The translations under genes and the position numbers were made by a program. The notes beneath the pieces are model-generated. The model saw nothing but the letters and a program-made list of their open reading frames with translations. It did no database searches and was not told where the DNA came from. From Saprospirales bacterium GYS_P2D (GTDB lineage Bacteria; Bacteroidota; Bacteroidia; Chitinophagales; Saprospiraceae): a stretch of DNA of 64,000 bases. The stretch spans positions 310,001 through 374,000 of the forward strand of contig WUUP01000002.1 in NCBI GenBank assembly GCA_009833045.1, written 5' to 3'. Below, one piece after another: positions 16,027 through 23,617 of this stretch (position 1 is the first letter of the stretch; each line of letters begins with the position of its first letter).

Positions 16027-18078
16027 TTAATTAATTATTACATTTTGAAATCTAAGTACAGTAAGTGACATCGGCTCTGCGTCCATCACTATCTCACTAT
16101 CACTGAAAGATATATCAGATGATACTGGATAGATGTTTTCAGGAGCGTCAAAAGAGTTCACAGCTTCTTTATCATTATTTTTCAAAATAGTAATTGTCCC
16201 TTTTCCAGATAAATTAGTAGCCCCCTGCAGCGCCATTTTGATTTTTTGACGTTCATTAGAAGTATTTACTACTTTTACAATGAGCTCTCCGGCACTTTCA
16301 TCTTTAGCAGCAGTAGCGTAGATATCATCTTGGCCAATGATATTTTTGCCATTATCAGTGATAAACAGTACATGTGATCCACGATTGGTACTGAATAGCT
16401 TTTGGACATAGTAGCTCGGCGTACCATAGGCTTCTAAATTATTAAACCAAATCAAATCTGGAGTCCACTGCCAGCCATCGGCATGCGCCATTAAAGGAGC
16501 ATACGAAGTGAGCTGCACGACATCGGCATTTCGCTCCAGACCCGTCATGTAAGCAGCCTCTGAGAGTGCACACTCCCAATTATTCTTATTATCTGGACTC
16601 GCTATAGCCACACTTTGAGCAGCATATTCGCCTGCAAATATGATAGGCCCCTCTCGATCATAGTCATCATATCGATCCGCATTTTCCCTAAACCATTCAG
16701 GAGTTCTGTAATAATGCTCATCGACGATCTCAGCTTGCCGCTGACTCAGCTCTGACATACCATAGTCAAACATCTCACCATCTGGAAATGGCCCACTACC
16801 AGATACGATGATCATATCAGGATATTGGGCCTTGATAGCTCTCTCAAATACTTCATAGCGCTTGATATACTCTTCGCCCCATTGCTCATTACCTATTCCT
16901 ATATATTTCATGTCAAATGGCTCTGGGTGGCCCATATCGGCTCGGATTTGTCCCCATGGTGCATCAGTATCACCATTAGCAAATTCAATCAAGTCCAAGG
17001 CATCCTGTACATAGGGATCGAGCTCATCCATAGGGACCAGCTCACCAGTATTGAATTGGCAAGCCATACCACAGCTTAAGATCGGCAGTGGCTCGGCGCC
17101 CAGATCCTCCGATAGTTGAAAATACTCAAAAAAGCCTAAGCCAAAGCTTTGATAATAATCTGGTGTAGGTCGATGTGCAAACTCGGTATTCCACCTATTT
17201 ACCAGACTGGCTCGATCCTCGATGTCTCCGACAGTCTTCTTCCATTGATATCGTCGGGCCAAAGTCCTACCCTCGACGATGCAGCCACCTGGAAATCTCA
17301 AAAAACCAGGATCCATATCCGCTAATAGCTGTACCAGATCAGCTCTCAAGCCTTTCTCACGGTTCATCCATGTATCACTGGGGAAAAGTGATATCATATC
17401 AAGATGTACGACTCCGACTCCCTCAAATCTGAGATTCAATTGACCTTTCATTTCGGTACGACTCGGCACTAAGGATAGCTCATACTCTGTCCAGTCATCG
17501 CTATCTATAGCTATTTTATCAGATGCTAATACCTGCCCAGAAGTATCGATTAACTCGACATGTACAGCAGTAGCGCCTTCTATTTTTTTGCCCATCATGC
17601 TGAAGTCATATCTGAGCCCTTCTTTGAATCCCATACCTCTGAATCCTTCATTAATTAAGCGGTAGCCCTTTGGCGCATTGACTTTGATCTCCACATATTT
17701 GGCATTGGATTCTTTGTCAGATTCATGGAGTACTGTAGCGAAACCAGAATTAGCATTATTGGACCAGCGATCACTATTCGGCTGCTGCCATCCCATCATC
17801 GGCAAGGTAAACTCAAAAGATCGATTTTTGACCATCTCAGCATAGAGGCCACCATCTGCTGCAAAATTGATATCCTCAAAGAATATCCCATACATGGTCG
17901 GCTGTATAGACGCTATCGGCGTCGTGAGATCGACTATATACTCTATGGCCCCCTCCTCGGATGTAGCCACTGTCGCCGTATCTCGTGAGCACGACCCTAT
18001 CAGCGATGAACCCAGTACTATCATGGCTAAATGGGCCACTCTCCACATATTTTCTTTATATCTGATGATCATATGCAT
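16027..18078 (-). CDS. GH51 alpha-L-arabinofuranosidase with inserted CBM-like domain, lipoprotein
   Basis: The protein has 683 residues. A lipoprotein signal ends at Cys30 (GSSLIGSC). Residues ~45-85 form the start of the catalytic module (IQPTMYGIFFEDINFAADGG), then a ~150-residue carbohydrate-binding-like beta-sandwich of CBM4/9 type intervenes (~86-235) before the barrel resumes at GFLRFPGGC. The acid/base is E398 in IGIGNEQWG and the nucleophile is E484 in IIFAGEYAAQ. This layout matches the larger, plant-like GH51 subgroup. The start may be M1 or M11 (MWRVAHLAM). It is the promoter-proximal gene of the arabinose locus. Confidence 0.93.
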   Translation of the reverse strand: MHMIIRYKENMWRVAHLAMIVLGSSLIGSCSRDTATVATSEEGAIEYIVDLTTPIASIQPTMYGIFFEDINFAADGGLYAEMVKNRSFEFTLPMMGWQQPNSDRWSNNANSGFATVLHESDKESNAKYVEIKVNAPKGYRLINEGFRGMGFKEGLRYDFSMMGKKIEGATAVHVELIDTSGQVLASDKIAIDSDDWTEYELSLVPSRTEMKGQLNLRFEGVGVVHLDMISLFPSDTWMNREKGLRADLVQLLADMDPGFLRFPGGCIVEGRTLARRYQWKKTVGDIEDRASLVNRWNTEFAHRPTPDYYQSFGLGFFEYFQLSEDLGAEPLPILSCGMACQFNTGELVPMDELDPYVQDALDLIEFANGDTDAPWGQIRADMGHPEPFDMKYIGIGNEQWGEEYIKRYEVFERAIKAQYPDMIIVSGSGPFPDGEMFDYGMSELSQRQAEIVDEHYYRTPEWFRENADRYDDYDREGPIIFAGEYAAQSVAIASPDNKNNWECALSEAAYMTGLERNADVVQLTSYAPLMAHADGWQWTPDLIWFNNLEAYGTPSYYVQKLFSTNRGSHVLFITDNGKNIIGQDDIYATAAKDESAGELIVKVVNTSNERQKIKMALQGATNLSGKGTITILKNNDKEAVNSFDAPENIYPVSSDISFSDSEIVMDAEPMSLTVLRFQNVIIN

Positions 18079-18494
18079 TCTTTAAATTTATCTCTGGTGA
18101 TATCACTTATCTCAAGCTATCTGTGATAGCGACCGGACGTATTATCGACCATACTACCAAATCTTAAATAGCACGCAGTGCATCAGGCAGATCGAGGACA
18201 ATTAATCCTACGAAGCCGGATAAGCGTATTATTCACACTAATCAAACTGCTTCAAAATGCGAATCACAATCGATTGCTTGGATATCTCTGGCTATGAGAA
18301 TACTAATGACGTGGTGGTGATGTGTGGGTGGTGGGGGGTGTCATGAAGAGTAAGATGAGCCTGCCTTAATAGAGATCTCATGGTCTCAATCATTTTTTGT
18401 GGTACGGGTGATGCGGAGCAGTCTCAGTATCGTCCCATTGTTCAGCTCTGATTTGAACAGCTATTCTATAGTGCGCTTTGCCCTCATTAGTCCT

Positions 18495-18510
18495 TTCAAA
18501 GTTGACAAGT
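18495..18510 (+). repeat. Repeat TTCAAAGTTGACAAGT, copy 1
   Basis: This 16-nt sequence is identical to the segments at 18857-18872 and 19008-19023. All three are followed within 1 nt by GAA. It is outside the 151-nt duplication that carries the other two copies. Confidence 0.8.
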
Positions 18511-18686
18511 AGAAAGTCAGAAAGTATAGATTCTGTACCCCTTCATTATCATCTCGATGGCACAGAGAGATCTTTGTTATCCAATACCATATCCATTCAT
18601 TTGAAAACATAGATCTTTCCAGCTGGTCAAGATGAAATTGTGTGTGTGTGTGAATGTGTACAGTCGTATTGCATTCCTTCTGTTTT

Positions 18687-18729
18687 CGAACCCTCCGCCC
18701 TTTGGGCACCTCCCTTAAAATGGAGGACT
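18687..18729 (+). repeat. 43-nt double-hairpin repeat, copy 1
   Basis: It starts CGAACCCTCCGCCC and ends AAAATGGAGGACT. It differs from the copy at 18873-18915 only in the centre of the first hairpin (CCCTTTGGG here, CCCTGCGGG there), a change that keeps the base pairing. The second hairpin, CCTCC-cttaaaat-GGAGG, is identical. This looks like a dispersed REP-like element. Confidence 0.8.
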
Positions 18730-18809
18730 TATTCTGTACTTGCTTAAGATGATTACGGCAATCGGCACAGTTGAAAACGTATAGTACCATCCTTCTTTTT
18801 CAAGAGAAG

Positions 18810-18876
18810 GACAGGAGGATGAGTTCCTTGACCGATTTTAAGCGCTCGATACTTAGTTCAAAGTTGACAAGTCGAA
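18810..18876 (+). repeat. 67-nt duplicated unit, copy 1
   Basis: It begins GACAGGAGGATGAGTTC and ends TTCAAAGTTGACAAGTCGAA. The second copy lies exactly 151 nt downstream at 18961-19027, with both ends identical and the middle diverged. The unit leads directly into copy 2 of the 43-nt hairpin repeat. Confidence 0.8.
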
Positions 18877-18915
18877 CCCTCCGCCCTGCGGGCACCTCCC
18901 TTAAAATGGAGGACT
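18873..18915 (+). repeat. 43-nt double-hairpin repeat, copy 2
   Basis: It has hairpins GCCC-tgc-GGGC and CCTCC-cttaaaat-GGAGG. See copy 1 at 18687-18729. Confidence 0.8.
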
Positions 18916-18960
18916 GATATTGTGCTCGATACTTGCTACTCGACTCTCAATACTCATGTC

Positions 18961-19027
18961 GACAGGAGGATGAGTTCGATGGCCGATAATACGCACGTGA
19001 TACTTCGTTCAAAGTTGACAAGTCGAA
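18961..19027 (+). repeat. 67-nt duplicated unit, copy 2
   Basis: This is the second copy of the unit at 18810-18876, same orientation. Its right end is not followed by the 43-nt hairpin repeat but by unrelated sequence. Confidence 0.8.
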
Positions 19028-19145
19028 AGTAGTGATTCGGTCCCCCCTCTTACCTTTCACTACGCAAAACAGAATTTTGCATGACACCACGACGTAGAAA
19101 ATTCTACGCCGAACAAAGTATTGGGGTATTACTTGGGGTGAAACT

Positions 19146-19182
19146 AAAAATCCCTCACAAATCATTGATCTGCAAGGGATTA
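19146..19182 (-). terminator. Probable terminator downstream of tRNA-Arg
   Basis: On the minus strand AATCCCT and AGGGATT pair across a ~20-nt loop region and are followed by TTTT. It lies about 14 nt past the tRNA 3' end, in the right orientation to end that transcript. Confidence 0.5.
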
Positions 19183-19195
19183 GCTGATATCATAG

Positions 19196-19269
19196 TGACC
19201 ACGGAAGGATTCGAACCCTCAACCCTCGGAGCCGAAATCCGATATTCTATCCAGTTGAACTACGTGGCC
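19196..19269 (-). tRNA. tRNA-Arg (anticodon UCG)
   Basis: Read on the minus strand the 74-nt gene folds as a full cloverleaf: acceptor GGCCACG / CGTGGTC with discriminator A, U8-A9, D-stem GTTC / GAAT, anticodon stem TCGGA / TCCGA around loop TTTCGGC (anticodon TCG in DNA), and T-arm GAGGG-TTCGAAT-CCTTC. CCA is not encoded. It reads CGA and probably other CGN codons. A consensus promoter lies just upstream. Confidence 0.95.
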
Positions 19270-19287
19270 AAATGTCAAAACAGAATG

Positions 19288-19317
19288 CAAAAATAACGCT
19301 CCATTTAGATTTTCAAA
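19288..19317 (-). promoter_or_regulatory. Bacteroidota-type promoter of tRNA-Arg
   Basis: On the minus strand TTTG (19314-19317) is followed after 18 nt by TATTTTTG (19288-19295), a good match to the phylum consensus TTTG-N(17-23)-TAnnTTTG. The tRNA starts about 19 nt downstream of the -7 box. Confidence 0.75.
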
Positions 19318-19420
19318 AACTCATATTCAAAATAAGCTGAATATTTTCATTTATTGAACTCTGAGATGCATCGTAGCATTCATATATTGAGGCACTATTG
19401 TCGATGATCATTAGAGAAAT

Positions 19421-19846
19421 ATGGCTGTAAAAGAAACTGTAGAAATACTGAAAGAACATAACCTGAGAAATACTGAAATCAGACGTCAGGTGCTTAGCAT
19501 ATTTCTCGAGGCACCCGATACTGCGCTATCCAGTCAAGATATTGAAGAGAGATTTGACAAAATCGATAGAGTGACCCTGTATCGCATCTTACGTTCTTTT
19601 GAAGACTCTGGGATCATCCATCAGGCGATAGACGGGAGCAGCAAAACCAAATATGCCTACTGCAGTGATGACTGCACCACACACCATCATCACGATGAGC
19701 ACGCACACTTTCACTGCACCGTATGTGACACTACGACCTGCATGGAGATGGTCAATATCCCTCAAGTGATCATACCTAATGAGTATCAGCTCCGAGACGC
19801 TCAACTGATTCTCACTGGCGTGTGTAAAAAATGCAACAAAAAATAA
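19421..19846 (+). CDS. Fur-family metal-dependent repressor
   Basis: This 141-residue protein has a winged-helix N-terminus (NLRNTEIRRQVLSIFL, LSSQDIEERF, IDRVTLYRILRSFEDSGI) and a C-terminal dimerisation domain. Structural-zinc CxxC pairs are at C99/C102 and C135/C138. The sensing site is very histidine-rich (THHHHDEHAHFHC, ~87-99), with extra cysteines at 81 and 85. The histidine-rich stretch and short length point to a Zur-like zinc sensor more than to iron sensing, but the metal cannot be settled from sequence. It is monocistronic, and no metal transporter is adjacent. Confidence 0.88.
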   Translation: MAVKETVEILKEHNLRNTEIRRQVLSIFLEAPDTALSSQDIEERFDKIDRVTLYRILRSFEDSGIIHQAIDGSSKTKYAYCSDDCTTHHHHDEHAHFHCTVCDTTTCMEMVNIPQVIIPNEYQLRDAQLILTGVCKKCNKK

Positions 19847-19924
19847 AGTATATAAAATAGAACGTTTTGAGACTTTTCAGCGTTTTATGAGTCTTAATAG
19901 CAAACTATTAATAGACTTACACCC

Positions 19925-20533
19925 ATGAACAAGTTACGACTCATAGCCATAATGAGTGTCCTCACTATAGGTATACTTAGTGGCCAAAACGATGTCAAAC
20001 GCAGCATCATCCTCGTCAACGGCGTAGCACATATCGCTGACCTTACGACTAATGGCTCTATAGTAGCCCAATACCAAGCCATTCCTAACTATTTTGATAA
20101 TCAGCTCAGCGATGAGCAGATCATAGCGAATGCTGAGACGCAAGGCCTCGAAAATGGTGGCTCTCTCGAACTGTATGCTGACAACCTCGATACAGATGTA
20201 CCTGATATCACATCATTCAGACGTATCGATGCGGATAAAGCTAACAGCAAACAGTATATCGCATTCAGCCGTGATAGAGCGCTGCTCAATCGTCAGGCGG
20301 TCGATCAGATCCGTACGATCTCTGATGCCTATACAGCCGGACAGATCACACAGGTCACGATCAATAGTTATCACAAAGATGACATCAAGTCCCGTACCTT
20401 AGCGGAGAACAGATCAAAAGCGATCATGGATCTGCTTTCTACTTTCGGCGTTGATAAGTCTGCCATACAAGTTAATCTACCTTACGGTACAGAAGATGAA
20501 AATCTATATTTCGTCTATCTCGGTATAGACTAA
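19925..20533 (+). CDS. Secreted protein with divergent OmpA-like C-terminal domain
   Basis: The protein has 202 residues. A signal peptide (~1-20, IAIMSVLTIGILSGQ) is followed by a region I do not recognise, then residues ~115-202 with the beta-alpha-beta pattern of OmpA-like domains: LLNRQAVDQIRTISDAY, QVTINSYHK, and RTLAENRSKAIMDLLSTFGVDKSAIQVNLPYG, where NRSKAIMDLLSTFGV resembles the usual RAxAVxxYLxxxGV helix. The canonical peptidoglycan-binding D and R motif is not clear, so binding is uncertain. It is a periplasmic or outer-membrane-facing protein of unknown role. Confidence 0.65.
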   Translation: MNKLRLIAIMSVLTIGILSGQNDVKRSIILVNGVAHIADLTTNGSIVAQYQAIPNYFDNQLSDEQIIANAETQGLENGGSLELYADNLDTDVPDITSFRRIDADKANSKQYIAFSRDRALLNRQAVDQIRTISDAYTAGQITQVTINSYHKDDIKSRTLAENRSKAIMDLLSTFGVDKSAIQVNLPYGTEDENLYFVYLGID

Positions 20534-20551
20534 TCAGATCAAGAAATAATA

Positions 20552-21622
20552 TCACATGATATCAGGCTCGCAGTCTCCAGTGAGCTCTGATATCCACGCT
20601 GCTATCAGCTCTACACCCTCAGTATGAGTGAGCACTCTACCGAGCTCAGGCATCATCACTCCAGGATCTGTCGACGACATACGATAGTGGATAATAGATC
20701 GCTCTGGATAGCCGGGTGAAATGCCATATTCTCTCCCTCCAGATCCTTTGCCAGCTGCTACGGGAGTCTTACAGATACCCAGAGCAGTCTCATCGCCCTG
20801 ATTACTCTGCAGAAATAATCCAGAAGTATGTGCAGGTCCCTGTGGACTGTGACAGTGCCCACAGTTAATGTCCAGATAGGCCATCGCTCGATCAGCGAGA
20901 TCGGCACTCGCATCAGACCAATCCACCATAGATACTATAGTAGGATGACTATCAGAGATGATTCCTTTTTCTTTCCATAGTGCTATCTGATTGATCTCCC
21001 CCGTGGCTGTTTGGATAGTCTTATCGAGGTTAGCCAGTTTAGGACCTATTGGCATGATCTCATCACCTACTATATGACAGCCCTTGCATTGATTAGTATT
21101 AGGTATTTGGTACTGTACCTGCCGACTCTCTCCCTGCTCGTCGAGCCATGATACATCAGCATACCCTCCGACATGCGAGAGTGAGGCATCACTATCTCGT
21201 TCATCCCAGATATAGCTATAGGTATCCCACTGATCATCCATCCTGACGAGTAGTCGAGTCTCTATGATATCCCAGTCTCGATCTGGCGCTCGAAAGTCCA
21301 TTGGATAATAAAAATTCTTCACTATTATAGTGCCCTCACTATAGTGAATGACTCCCGACTCATCCACTACTGCAGAGGCACCCTTGGGATGATAGATGAA
21401 TCTCTTTTTATGCGCATAGTCAGTGAATAGGCTACTATTGAGCGAGTACTCGATTAGTCCATCCGCCGGATTGAGCTCCGACATCTCTCCGATATAAAAT
21501 CCATAGTCACTAAGCTGCCCATATGGCATAGCCTCATAGTCGAGCTGTAGTCCAGACTCATCATTACAGCCATACCAACCTACTCCCAGCATCACTAATA
21601 CGACAAGACTATATCTCCACAT
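20552..21622 (-). CDS. Diheme c-type cytochrome-like lipoprotein (SO2930 / TIGR03806 type)
   Basis: The protein has 356 residues. The lipoprotein signal ends at Cys19 (LGVGWYGC). Two heme-c motifs are visible: CKGCH (179-183) and CGHCH (254-258). Upstream are PYGQLSDYGFY, the family-typical LFTDYAHKKRFIY, and FYYPMDFRAPDRDWDIIETRLLVR. Near the C-terminus, IIHYRMSSTDPGVMMPELGR supplies candidate axial methionines. I recall the family as SO2930-type or TIGR03806, which occurs in a two-gene pair with a beta-helix protein (TIGR03805), exactly as here: the genes overlap by 14 nt. The pair's function is unknown. An envelope redox or binding role is inference. Confidence 0.8.
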   Translation of the reverse strand: MWRYSLVVLVMLGVGWYGCNDESGLQLDYEAMPYGQLSDYGFYIGEMSELNPADGLIEYSLNSSLFTDYAHKKRFIYHPKGASAVVDESGVIHYSEGTIIVKNFYYPMDFRAPDRDWDIIETRLLVRMDDQWDTYSYIWDERDSDASLSHVGGYADVSWLDEQGESRQVQYQIPNTNQCKGCHIVGDEIMPIGPKLANLDKTIQTATGEINQIALWKEKGIISDSHPTIVSMVDWSDASADLADRAMAYLDINCGHCHSPQGPAHTSGLFLQSNQGDETALGICKTPVAAGKGSGGREYGISPGYPERSIIHYRMSSTDPGVMMPELGRVLTHTEGVELIAAWISELTGDCEPDIM

Positions 21623-22820
21623 CTGCTAATCGTACTCCTTCACATTGATAAGCACTCGCATCGAGTGATAGATTTTTGAATTCATTAGCGGCATCGATAT
21701 TAGCGAAGTCCGCATCACCATTTGCCCCTAAGCAGATATTCATAGCATTGGATCCAGTCTTTCCTGGCATACTGATCCCGTCGATGACGATATCTCTACC
21801 CTCCCCTTGAAATAAGGTACTGACTAACTGTCCCAAATCTGTGGATACATCTGCAGCTTCTTCGCTATCGCCATACTCATTATCATAGATAGCTATATCA
21901 TAGCTGAATGGATCATATTTTTCTGGATCGAACGGACGCTGGGTCAGTATGTAGCTACTCACAGAGGTGCCGACGGTCTTATGTCCAATGATCTTATTGC
22001 CATGTACTTCCACCTTCTTAGCAGCGAGGAGGATGATCCCCGTACCAGGTGGTACTGTAGCGACGATATTCCCCTCAGGGGCAAAATTAGGGTGATTATT
22101 ATTGATGATCTCATTATCGAATACTTCACAAGAATGTCCATTGCCTGCAGGCAAATCTGGTAAATCAAATACCAGAATTCCTCCAGTGTTATTCTCTGCC
22201 TTGTTATTATAGACCTGCGAGTATTTACAGTTTTCGATTTCTATCCCAGCGACATTATGATGTGCGTAGTTATTTCTGACGATGACATTCTCGGACTGTC
22301 CGACATAGATACCTGCATCCGAGGCATAGGAGGTTTCACAGTTTTCGATGAGGACATTCTGACTGGATACAGGATAGAGTCCGTAGCCTCCATTTGTTTC
22401 GAGAGCACCTCCTGTCCATGTGACATTGACATCTCTTAGCACAATCCCGTCACAGTCGAGTAGCTTGATACCATCACCCTTAGTATCAGCTATAGTCAGG
22501 CCACTGATAGTTACACCGTCTGCAGTCACCTTGATGCCCTCGGCACCACTTTTTTGATCTTTGAATGATAGGACCGTTTCATCCATCCCCGCTCCAGCTA
22601 TCGTCACATCAGCGATGCCATCCAGCGAGAGAGGTCTACTGAAGTGATACTCTCCTGCTGGAATATCTACAGTACTACCTGCTCTAGTAGTGATGAGCTG
22701 TTCTTGGATGTGATTGTACATATTTTCATGAAAACCATCAACCATGACTTGGAGCTGATCTTCACTCTTACAGCTATAGAGTAGTAGACCTACAAGGCCT
22801 ATCAAGATAAAATTTTTCAT
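21609..22820 (-). CDS. Right-handed parallel beta-helix lipoprotein (TIGR03805 type)
   Basis: The protein has 403 residues. The lipoprotein signal ends at Cys17 (GLLLYSC). From ~50 to 300 it is built of ~22-residue beta-helix coils: VTIAGAGMDETVLSF, VTISGLTIADTKGDGIKLLD, GIVLRDVNVTW, NVLIENCETSYASDAGIYVG, NVIVRNNYAHHNVAGIEIEN and SQVYNNKAENNTGGILV. The fold is shared with pectate lyases and carbohydrate epimerases, but I see no catalytic signature. A C-terminal ~100-residue region carries two further cysteines. It is the first gene of the beta-helix/diheme pair. Confidence 0.82.
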   Translation of the reverse strand: MKNFILIGLVGLLLYSCKSEDQLQVMVDGFHENMYNHIQEQLITTRAGSTVDIPAGEYHFSRPLSLDGIADVTIAGAGMDETVLSFKDQKSGAEGIKVTADGVTISGLTIADTKGDGIKLLDCDGIVLRDVNVTWTGGALETNGGYGLYPVSSQNVLIENCETSYASDAGIYVGQSENVIVRNNYAHHNVAGIEIENCKYSQVYNNKAENNTGGILVFDLPDLPAGNGHSCEVFDNEIINNNHPNFAPEGNIVATVPPGTGIILLAAKKVEVHGNKIIGHKTVGTSVSSYILTQRPFDPEKYDPFSYDIAIYDNEYGDSEEAADVSTDLGQLVSTLFQGEGRDIVIDGISMPGKTGSNAMNICLGANGDADFANIDAANEFKNLSLDASAYQCEGVRLADVEI

Positions 22821-22888
22821 ACGAGTCTTTATTGATTAGCAATATATATAATCAACAGTGAGACTCCTAACGAAATAAAAGAAAAGAG

Positions 22889-23542
22889 CTACTCCTCGAC
22901 ATAGGGAGCGATGACTTCTCGCCAAATGGCATATCCCTTAGCATTCATATGCAGATCGTCACTGATGAATACATCCTGTAGTACCTCGCCTGATGCGTCA
23001 CACATCGGTGTCCATACATCTACGAATACCACTGTCGGATCCAGCATAGCCTTGAGTCCCAGCTGATAGTTGAGCTGCTCATACTTAGCCCGATAGGACC
23101 ATCTCGATATGCTCGGCTTAGGAGATATGAGGTACACTTTCGTGAAAGGGAGATGTTTCTTGATCTTATTGATCAGCATATCGGTATCCTCTAATATTTC
23201 AGCTATGGGCTTATCCGCAGCGATATCGTTATCCCCCTCATAGATGAACACTTTCTTCGGCTGATGCTGTAGGATGAGCTTATCCCAGAAGTAATCGAGA
23301 TCACTCATATGGCTACCGCCGAAACCTCTATTGAGCACCTGATGATCGGGAAAATCCTCCTGCAAAGAAGCCCAAAATCGAATACTCGAGCTACCAGTAA
23401 ACACTATTTCCCCCTGAGGGAAAGGATCTACTCGATCCAAACTATCAAAACGCTCCATCTCTGCTCTGAATCGCCATGGATCCTGAGCTACAAGATCTCC
23501 CATCAAAAAACATCCTATGATCAGTGCTACCAGTATTTTCAT
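22889..23542 (-). CDS. Secreted SGNH/GDSL hydrolase
   Basis: I place the start at ATG 23542, giving 217 residues with a clean signal peptide (MKILVALIIGCFLMGDLVAQ). A longer frame would need a TTG at 23569 and an odd N-terminus. The SGNH blocks are present: serine in VFTGSSSIRFW, glycine in LNRGFGGSHMSD, asparagine in YEGDNDIA, and Asp/His in ISDDLHMNAKGY. The sequence is of the PAF-acetylhydrolase-like or sugar O-acetylesterase type. Deacetylation of a polysaccharide is plausible, but the substrate is unknown. Confidence 0.85.
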   Translation of the reverse strand: MKILVALIIGCFLMGDLVAQDPWRFRAEMERFDSLDRVDPFPQGEIVFTGSSSIRFWASLQEDFPDHQVLNRGFGGSHMSDLDYFWDKLILQHQPKKVFIYEGDNDIAADKPIAEILEDTDMLINKIKKHLPFTKVYLISPKPSISRWSYRAKYEQLNYQLGLKAMLDPTVVFVDVWTPMCDASGEVLQDVFISDDLHMNAKGYAIWREVIAPYVEE

Positions 23543-23617
23543 CCCACTATGATATAAAAAAATGACCAATGAAATCTACTCGATCGCATTGGTCATATTA
23601 TAATTTCTGCCTGTATA

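Larger units (their letters stand above)
18079..19195. other. 1.1-kb non-coding repeat-bearing island next to tRNA-Arg
   Basis: No convincing gene is present. The part nearest the arabinose locus should carry its promoter, though no exact TAnnTTTG box was found. Further on there are a G-rich tract near 18310-18340, a TG microsatellite near 18638-18650, two copies of a 43-nt double-hairpin repeat, a 67-nt unit present twice 151 nt apart, and two short inverted repeats (19064-19080, 19093-19108). Two open frames here translate repeat sequence and are rejected as genes. Confidence 0.6.

Noticed and set aside
18461-18790. Open frame of 109 codons on the minus strand in the non-coding island
   Set aside because: It runs through the 43-nt hairpin repeat and low-complexity TG sequence, has no recognisable domain, and its composition follows the repeats. 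Treated as non-coding.
18687-18915. Two similar 43-nt elements considered as a CRISPR remnant
   Set aside because: Only two copies at irregular distance, each with two internal hairpins, no spacer series and no cas genes in the window.
18947-19165. Open frame of 72 codons on the minus strand
   Set aside because: It overlaps the duplicated 67-nt unit and the tRNA-Arg terminator, with no protein-like pattern.
22889-23569. Longer start (TTG 23569) for the SGNH hydrolase
   Set aside because: The start at ATG 23542 gives a standard signal peptide; the extension adds nine residues with no homologous look.
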